From Stramenopiles sp. TOSAG23-3 (Eukaryota; Sar): a stretch of DNA of 10,674 nucleotides. Position 1 is the first letter of the stretch. Each line of letters starts with the position of its first letter. The stretch is taken from NCBI GenBank assembly GCA_900128585.1, contig LT642798.1:1-10674 (forward strand). Direction: 5' to 3'. Below are positions 6,391-10,674 of the stretch, piece after piece. The notes below the pieces were generated by a model. The model was given only the letters and a program-made list of their open reading frames with translations. It ran no database searches and was not told where the DNA came from. Made by a program: the position numbers and the translations under genes.

Positions 6391-8025
6391 TCAGGACGGG
6401 TTTATTTTTCTACTAAACCAAATATGGTAAGTGCCGTTCAATATCGCCTTATAATCCAACCATTCGTTTTCGATGGGTTCAGTGACGATACCCTCCTTTT
6501 CTCGCTTTTTTTTATAATTTAAAAACGACATATATTTGTCTTCATTTGGAGCTGGGTTACACCATTTTACCCAGCGCTGTTGTACCGTTTCGGTTACACT
6601 AGGATTTTTCATATCTGGCAAACGCATGTTATCAAGAATAAAAACTTGGACTACAATTTCCGTTCCCAATAATGATTTTGTGGTATCAAACTGGTGCTCA
6701 CTCTCAAAATGATATATAACAGGGCCTGAAAATCCTTCTTGTTCGCTAAATAAGACTCGCTCTGTTTCAAACGTTTTTCCGAAAAATGAATACTTGCAGT
6801 ACATTCCTTGTACTGCGTCATCGGTATCATTTTCGAAACCAGTGATCTCAAGATGGTATAAGCAAGGTTCTTTCTGTAATTTTTCCGGGCTAGAGGTGTC
6901 GTCACTGTGGATTTTTCCCTCCTCTGCTTCGGGCGATAATGTAGCCATCCAACAAATAGAGATATTGCCGACAGTTAACATGTCTTCTTTCCCACTCTCC
7001 AGTGCCCCAGAAGACATTTTTGTGTTATTTTTTCCCTCGGCACTATTGTGCTCAACCCGTGTCAACATAACAACTTCAGTCGAGCTGTTACCTTTTGTGG
7101 TATCTAAGCTGGTACGTGCAGTACCAAACAATTTGTACTCGGGCGTATGGATACCATTAATAACCGCGTTCGCAAGTACTGCCAATTCTGGCTCGCCTTT
7201 GCAATCTTCGGATGTTCGCTGAAAAAAAGGTTCAAGTAGATCAAATTCTTTTGATAACGCACGACGTTCGAGGAAGTTATGAAATGACAGCAACTCGGTG
7301 CCTTTGCTTATTGAAGTATGCGGTGTTGAATCCTCAGTGTAACACCTTGACAATGCATGCGTCCACTCATTAACCCAGTCCCGAATCATATCAATTTTCC
7401 CCCTCATAGCCCAATTGTTAATCTCTTTCTTTGCATTTGTATAACCGTCCAATGATTGAAGTAACCCTGATGCTGAAACAAAGCCCATGGGGTCTGTAAC
7501 TAACGAGTCCCAAAAATCCCTCATCGCGACTAATTCATCTGCGTTGATGCCTGTATTTTTTGAAACTTGATGGTCAGCCCATATTTCAAATGAGTCCTTG
7601 ACAATGTCGGACATATGATTTGGATCTGGTACAGCATCACCAAAAAATCTCCATAAGAATGTATAATATTTAAGAATGAAGGCAATATCCTCTCGTGAAA
7701 GGTTTGAATGATCCTCTGTGCAGTAAGAGTTGAACGCAAACAAAATTGAATCAGAATCTGATAAGGTTTGAACTAGTGGCGTGATCGACATTGTAAATTC
7801 AAAGAAGTCAACTTTCCCCGTTCCATTTCGATCGTGAATTGTGAACACCCGATCAAGCACATCTCTACTTTTCAGATTGATATCCATCGCAGACATAATT
7901 CTATGCAACCGATGCCGAGACAGTTCCATTTGAGTGTTTGTTTCATCACGGAGACGGCGAGAAAGCTTCATGAAGCTCCATGAATTAAAATTTAACTGCT
8001 TTGCAAGTGCGGTAGTTGTCGACAT
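6391..8025 (-). CDS. EF-hand protein with C-terminal C2/B9-like region (544 aa)
   Basis: An intact single-exon ORF runs from ATG to TGA. Residues 65-76 (DRNGTGKVDFFE) are a canonical calcium-binding EF-hand loop: D, N, T at positions 1, 3 and 5, G at 6, V at 8, E at 12, behind the helix DVLDRVFTIH. A second, degenerate EF-hand seems to follow at about 98-113, so residues 40-120 resemble one lobe of a calcineurin B/neuronal-calcium-sensor-type protein. A helical region (120-290) and a low-complexity serine/glutamate stretch (300-385) come next. Residues 388-470 look like a beta-sandwich: LEITGF, GMYCKYSFFGKTF and VVQVFILDN recall C2 or B9 (B9D1-type ciliary) domains. That assignment is tentative. 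There is no signal peptide or membrane segment, so a cytosolic calcium sensor is most likely. The ATG at 8025 is the first after an in-frame TAA and has A at -3. A ciliary role would follow only if the B9 call holds. Confidence 0.85.
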   Translation of the reverse strand: MSTTTALAKQLNFNSWSFMKLSRRLRDETNTQMELSRHRLHRIMSAMDINLKSRDVLDRVFTIHDRNGTGKVDFFEFTMSITPLVQTLSDSDSILFAFNSYCTEDHSNLSREDIAFILKYYTFLWRFFGDAVPDPNHMSDIVKDSFEIWADHQVSKNTGINADELVAMRDFWDSLVTDPMGFVSASGLLQSLDGYTNAKKEINNWAMRGKIDMIRDWVNEWTHALSRCYTEDSTPHTSISKGTELLSFHNFLERRALSKEFDLLEPFFQRTSEDCKGEPELAVLANAVINGIHTPEYKLFGTARTSLDTTKGNSSTEVVMLTRVEHNSAEGKNNTKMSSGALESGKEDMLTVGNISICWMATLSPEAEEGKIHSDDTSSPEKLQKEPCLYHLEITGFENDTDDAVQGMYCKYSFFGKTFETERVLFSEQEGFSGPVIYHFESEHQFDTTKSLLGTEIVVQVFILDNMRLPDMKNPSVTETVQQRWVKWCNPAPNEDKYMSFLNYKKKREKEGIVTEPIENEWLDYKAILNGTYHIWFSRKINPS

Positions 8026-8072
8026 TTGTGCGATTGTAATGGTGTGTGTTTGTGATAAAAATATTTTTACAA

Positions 8073-8124
8073 TTTATAAGTTGATTTCAAATGAATCTAA
8101 CAACGGGGGTCGTTTTTGAAATGA
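8073..8124 (-). promoter_or_regulatory. Upstream motifs of the EF-hand gene
   Basis: On the minus strand TCATTTCAAAAA (8118-8124 and onward) agrees with the TCATTYY core of the oomycete initiator about 93 bases before the ATG, though the C at consensus position 9 is missing. A TATAAA (8073-8078) lies about 48 bases before the ATG. Either could set transcription start. Confidence 0.3.
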
Positions 8125-8125
8125 A

Positions 8126-8428
8126 AATATTTTTAGAGCATTAAGCCCAAAGATTATTTCACTTGTCCGTTGAACTTTTTGGTTGTGGGAATTAATTTAA
8201 ATTAAGTACTTTTGTTGCACTAAGGTTGTTTTCCTTAATCGAATTTATTAATTGTGTCGAAATGGTTTGAACTAGAGCCGCACATCATAAATCCGCTATC
8301 TAAATGAATGAATGTCATTAGGGATTTCTAATACAATGTATTTAAGGGATTCAAATCCGTAATCAAGAAAAAAGAAACATTGAAGAAAAGCAACTGAACT
8401 TGTGTTTTTTCATCGTTTTTTCTTCTAG
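8126..8428. other. Non-coding stretch, possible intron end
   Basis: There is no convincing ORF. The end (about 8403-8428, TGTTTTTTCATCGTTTTTTCTTCTAG) is a long pyrimidine run ending in TAG, a strong 3' splice-site look on the plus strand. Possible donors (GTATTT at 8338, GTAATC at 8359) do not keep an ATG-started frame in phase with the ORF that follows. Confidence 0.35.
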
Positions 8429-8653
8429 TTGAAGCGTAGCGAAACATTTTGCCTTTATTATCCCGTGCACTTTCGTTTTTTGCTAGACTATATTTGTCGT
8501 TTCATCGATATTGTGAAATCAGAAACTTTAAAAAACACTAATTTTTATCCCCATATTCCTTATCTTATCGAAAAAGGGCCAAGAGATCGCATACACGAGT
8601 GTGCTGTTAATTTTATTGTCTCTAATGTTATCGAAGTACTACTGAATATCTGA
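8429..8653 (+). CDS. Possible 3'-terminal exon (about 74 codons)
   Basis: An open frame starts exactly after the acceptor-like TTTTTTCTTCTAG and ends with TGA. There is no ATG at its start, so if real it must be the last exon of a spliced gene. The encoded chain looks protein-like (NFYPHIPYLIEKGPRDRIHE, then AVNFIVSNVIEVLL as an amphipathic or hydrophobic helix), but I recognise no family. I could not build a joined upstream exon in phase from 8026-8358. It may instead be a chance frame or a relic. Confidence 0.25.
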   Translation: MKRSETFCLYYPVHFRFLLDYICRFIDIVKSETLKNTNFYPHIPYLIEKGPRDRIHECAVNFIVSNVIEVLLNI

Positions 8654-9407
8654 ACTCATCAAAGAGGTACGCAATCAAGACCTTTATTGTCGATATACTT
8701 CTTTTGTATTTTTAATTGGCAATTAGCGTGAGTAGTGTCTCCCTACTTTTTGGTTTCAAGGCACTTTTATTTATTCTGAATATATGCTAGCGCTATCAGA
8801 ATTAGAGATTACAACTAGATCCTCGTTCTTTAATTTATCTCATCTATAATTTAAGGTAGGAATCACTCGGATAGTTTACCTTGTTTTTATATTAATAAAG
8901 GGGATACGAATCATGTGTCGTCCGCTACGCTACACACCCCTGGATCGATATAATATACTCACGCTAAGGCGTCCTAATGCCTCATGATCAGGGTCATAAT
9001 TCCGAAGGGAGCAAGAGATCGCAATCTTCCTATTACAGCCTACATATGATTGCGTGCATCACTGTTTTAATTTATTATCAGAGAGTCCCCGAGAGTCCCG
9101 CATACGATATGTGATATGTAAAAAAAATATATAGTCGTCTAGTATGTTTTAAGACTCTCATTTTAAATCAATTACTATCGCAGTTCCAACCGTAATCCTA
9201 TCTTGATGGTTTAATTTAATTTTTTAATTTCGTTTCGTCGTTGATTGTCAATCACTGAGGAATTATTTTTATTCCAATGAGAAGAATTATTACCAGGTGA
9301 TAACAATTCTTTTCTTGTGAAAGGCGATTTGAACTCAACAAAACGATCCAATTCCCAGTCGTATATTTAACCAAAAGGGTTTATTAGTAGTATTTTAGTA
9401 AAAACAA
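8654..9407. other. Non-coding stretch
   Basis: I see no gene here. GAGAGTCCC is duplicated at about 9080-9098. The 16-bp motif TGTTTTAAGACTCTCA (9145-9160) is shared with 1948-1963. The part nearest copy 1 may be that element's decayed 3' flank. Confidence 0.4.
9145..9160 (+). repeat. 16-bp dispersed repeat, copy 2
   Basis: TGTTTTAAGACTCTCA is identical to 1948-1963. It lies about 300 bases past the end of the copy 1 coding relic on the minus strand. Confidence 0.4.
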
Positions 9408-9458
9408 GAAAATTGGTTGTTATTTCGGTAATTAATTTAATGTACTGCGAACTAAACT

Positions 9459-10601
9459 CTACTGGTGTGATTTTAGTACTCGATAAACCCTTGTCACATA
9501 GTCATGACTATCATTTTCATATGTACTCCATGCATAATCCGAATCGGTGAGTGAAAACGCGTTAACGCCATAAGACCCATAATCAACTTCCTCATCCAAT
9601 ATCGCATTCATAAATGAATCATTCCTTTTGTGGTTTTCCGAGCAGCGGCGTGAATGTTTTAGAAGTGCTCGTTGTCTGTCTTGTAAACCAGGTAGGGAAT
9701 TGTCATTTTTGAGTTAAGGTGTCGGGTAAGGTACGTTTAAGTCAGTGTGCGCAGTCGGCGTTTGTGTGTGCTGTTCCGATGGTGAAGATTCGATAAGCAG
9801 TGCAATGGTTGGGGTCGTTGGCGCGCCAGTTGGAGTCTCGTCCTGCCGGCAATGCTCTGGTCCCCTTCTTCTGAAGACTGTGTTGAGGACTGTACCTCTG
9901 TGTCGTCATCCGAGGGTGACACTATTATGGTCGGGCCGTTATTGGATTGCTCCGAGCTTTGCGGTTCTATCTCGACCTCCGAATCCAAGATATCCAAGGC
10001 CTGGGGTTGGGAGTACCTGGCGAGGGGCGCGGTGTCGACTGCTTCCTCGGCATAGTCCATTGGCAGGGCTGTTGGGACATAGGCACGGAATATCCGGATC
10101 CCTGATGCTATAGACTTGGCGACCACATTATATATGTTCCGCTGGAAGATTCGCATCTGCCAGTCCATCCATCTCTGGCGTGCTGCTAGGTAACCGAGGC
10201 TACCAGCGGTGATCGGGGTGGGGAACTTTATTTCCGCGAGGCGGTTAAGGAGGGCCTTGCCCCCCCTCTGAAAAGGCCCCGCTGAGACTCATCCCGAACA
10301 GAGCTATTTTGGGGGCGCCATCGCGGGCAGGGTTCAGGTGTCTCAAGATGTCAAGCGCTTCCGCGTTGTCATTGTTTTCTATGAAATCATTCCATGCTTG
10401 CGCGTATTTTGAGCCTTTGGATCGTTCGTTGGTCTGTAGTTGGGTGTATTTTCCCTGACAGAAATGGACGTCCCAGTGCTCGGCTTGGAGGTCCCGGGCG
10501 CGGCATATGTTATGGAGGGTGGTGAACTGTTCCTTCCGCCTCTCTATGCTGTTCGGGTTTTGATTGACATTGGGGCCCTGGGCGCTGTTGTTGATCGTAT
10601 T
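9459..10601 (-). pseudogene. Broken gene of the Ulp1-element family (copy 1), no protease part left
   Basis: On the minus strand a frame opens at 10601 without an ATG near its start and encodes an unrecognised domain (RKEQFTTLHNICRARDLQ, then SKYAQAWNDFIE, then PKIALFGMSLSGAFSEGG). It stops at 10245-10247. Similarity to copy 2 shows that the true frame shifts at a seven-base C run (10260-10266; G run in the coding sense) and continues as NRLAEIKF and YLAARQRWMDWQMRIFQRN. The last block matches copy 2 at 12 of 19 positions. An acidic serine/glutamine/threonine/proline-rich linker follows. Another frame change near 9830-9870, then an in-frame TAA (9714-9716), lead to a basic stretch (RALLKHSRRC) and the tail TDSDYAWSTYENDSHD, ending at TAG 9459-9461. 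No Ulp1 motifs remain. Two frameshifts and a stop make it a pseudogene. Membership of the same family as copy 2 is well supported; a transposon origin is inferred. Confidence 0.6.
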
Positions 10602-10674
10602 TTAGTAAGTGACACAATTCAGTTTATCCAAATTTATAAATAAAATGATTTTTTAAGAAAACAAATTATATATG
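10602..10674. repeat. 5' flank of copy 1 with two dispersed motifs
   Basis: AATTCAGTTTATCCAAATTTATAAATAAAATGA (10616-10647) is the third copy of the motif at 5649 and 5865. The window then ends in AAACAAATTATATATG (10659-10674), which is also found at the 5' edge of copy 2 (3513-3529). The element may begin within or beyond this edge. Confidence 0.4.

Noticed and set aside
6794-7222. 142-codon plus-strand open frame
   Set aside because: It lies wholly antisense inside the intact EF-hand gene, whose product has a recognisable domain; the antisense product shows none.
8260-8280. Minus-strand AGTTCAAACC as a tRNA B box
   Set aside because: The bases flanking the loop do not pair into a T stem and no other tRNA arms are visible.
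8346-8358. GGATTCAAATCC as a tRNA T-arm or B box
   Set aside because: One base too long for the B-box consensus, no A box or acceptor stem around it.
9745-10113. 122-codon plus-strand open frame
   Set aside because: It is antisense to copy 1, whose minus-strand frame is supported by similarity to copy 2.

Overview
The window reads as AT-rich nuclear DNA of a eukaryotic microbe. Genes are intron-poor, widely spaced and set among decayed repeats. An oomycete-like organism is my best inference: both intact genes have a TCATTYY motif resembling the oomycete initiator about 95-115 bases upstream of the ATG, and one encodes a secreted, cysteine-containing protein of the candidate-effector type. 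The species cannot be named from this sequence, and other protists or fungi are not excluded. No bacterial operon, Shine-Dalgarno pattern, rRNA, tRNA, CRISPR array or reverse transcriptase was seen.

Layout. 1-1005: mostly non-coding, with a weak small ORF (328-561) and the upstream region of the first gene. 1006-1806 (+): an intact 266-aa secreted protein with six cysteines in the mature chain, followed by a polyadenylation signal and a hairpin. 2017-4809: a graveyard of minus-strand coding relics. It includes a broken gene of a Ulp1/C48-protease transposon-type family (copy 2) whose two protease motifs lie in swapped order, a short relic carrying a roughly 200-bp tandem duplication, and a degraded middle/tail fragment of the same family (copy 3). 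4810-6390: about 1.6 kb without a convincing gene, with a TATA/CCAAT pair, pyrimidine tracts, palindromes and repeated motifs. 6391-8025 (-): an intact 544-aa EF-hand protein with a C-terminal beta-rich region that may be C2- or B9-like. 8429-8653 (+): a possible terminal exon behind a strong 3' splice site. 8654-9400: non-coding. 9459-10601 (-): a second broken copy (copy 1) of the Ulp1-element family, with its N-terminal domain, linker and tail but no protease.

The two intact genes have no evident functional link. The broken copies are linked to one another: copies 1 and 2 share an unrecognised domain (conserved core YLxARQxWxDWxxRIxQxN), and copies 1 and 3 share a tail motif (TDSDYAWST) plus adjoining non-coding sequence. 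The most unusual items are the permuted protease relic, the undescribed shared domain and tail of this element family, and the secreted effector-like protein.
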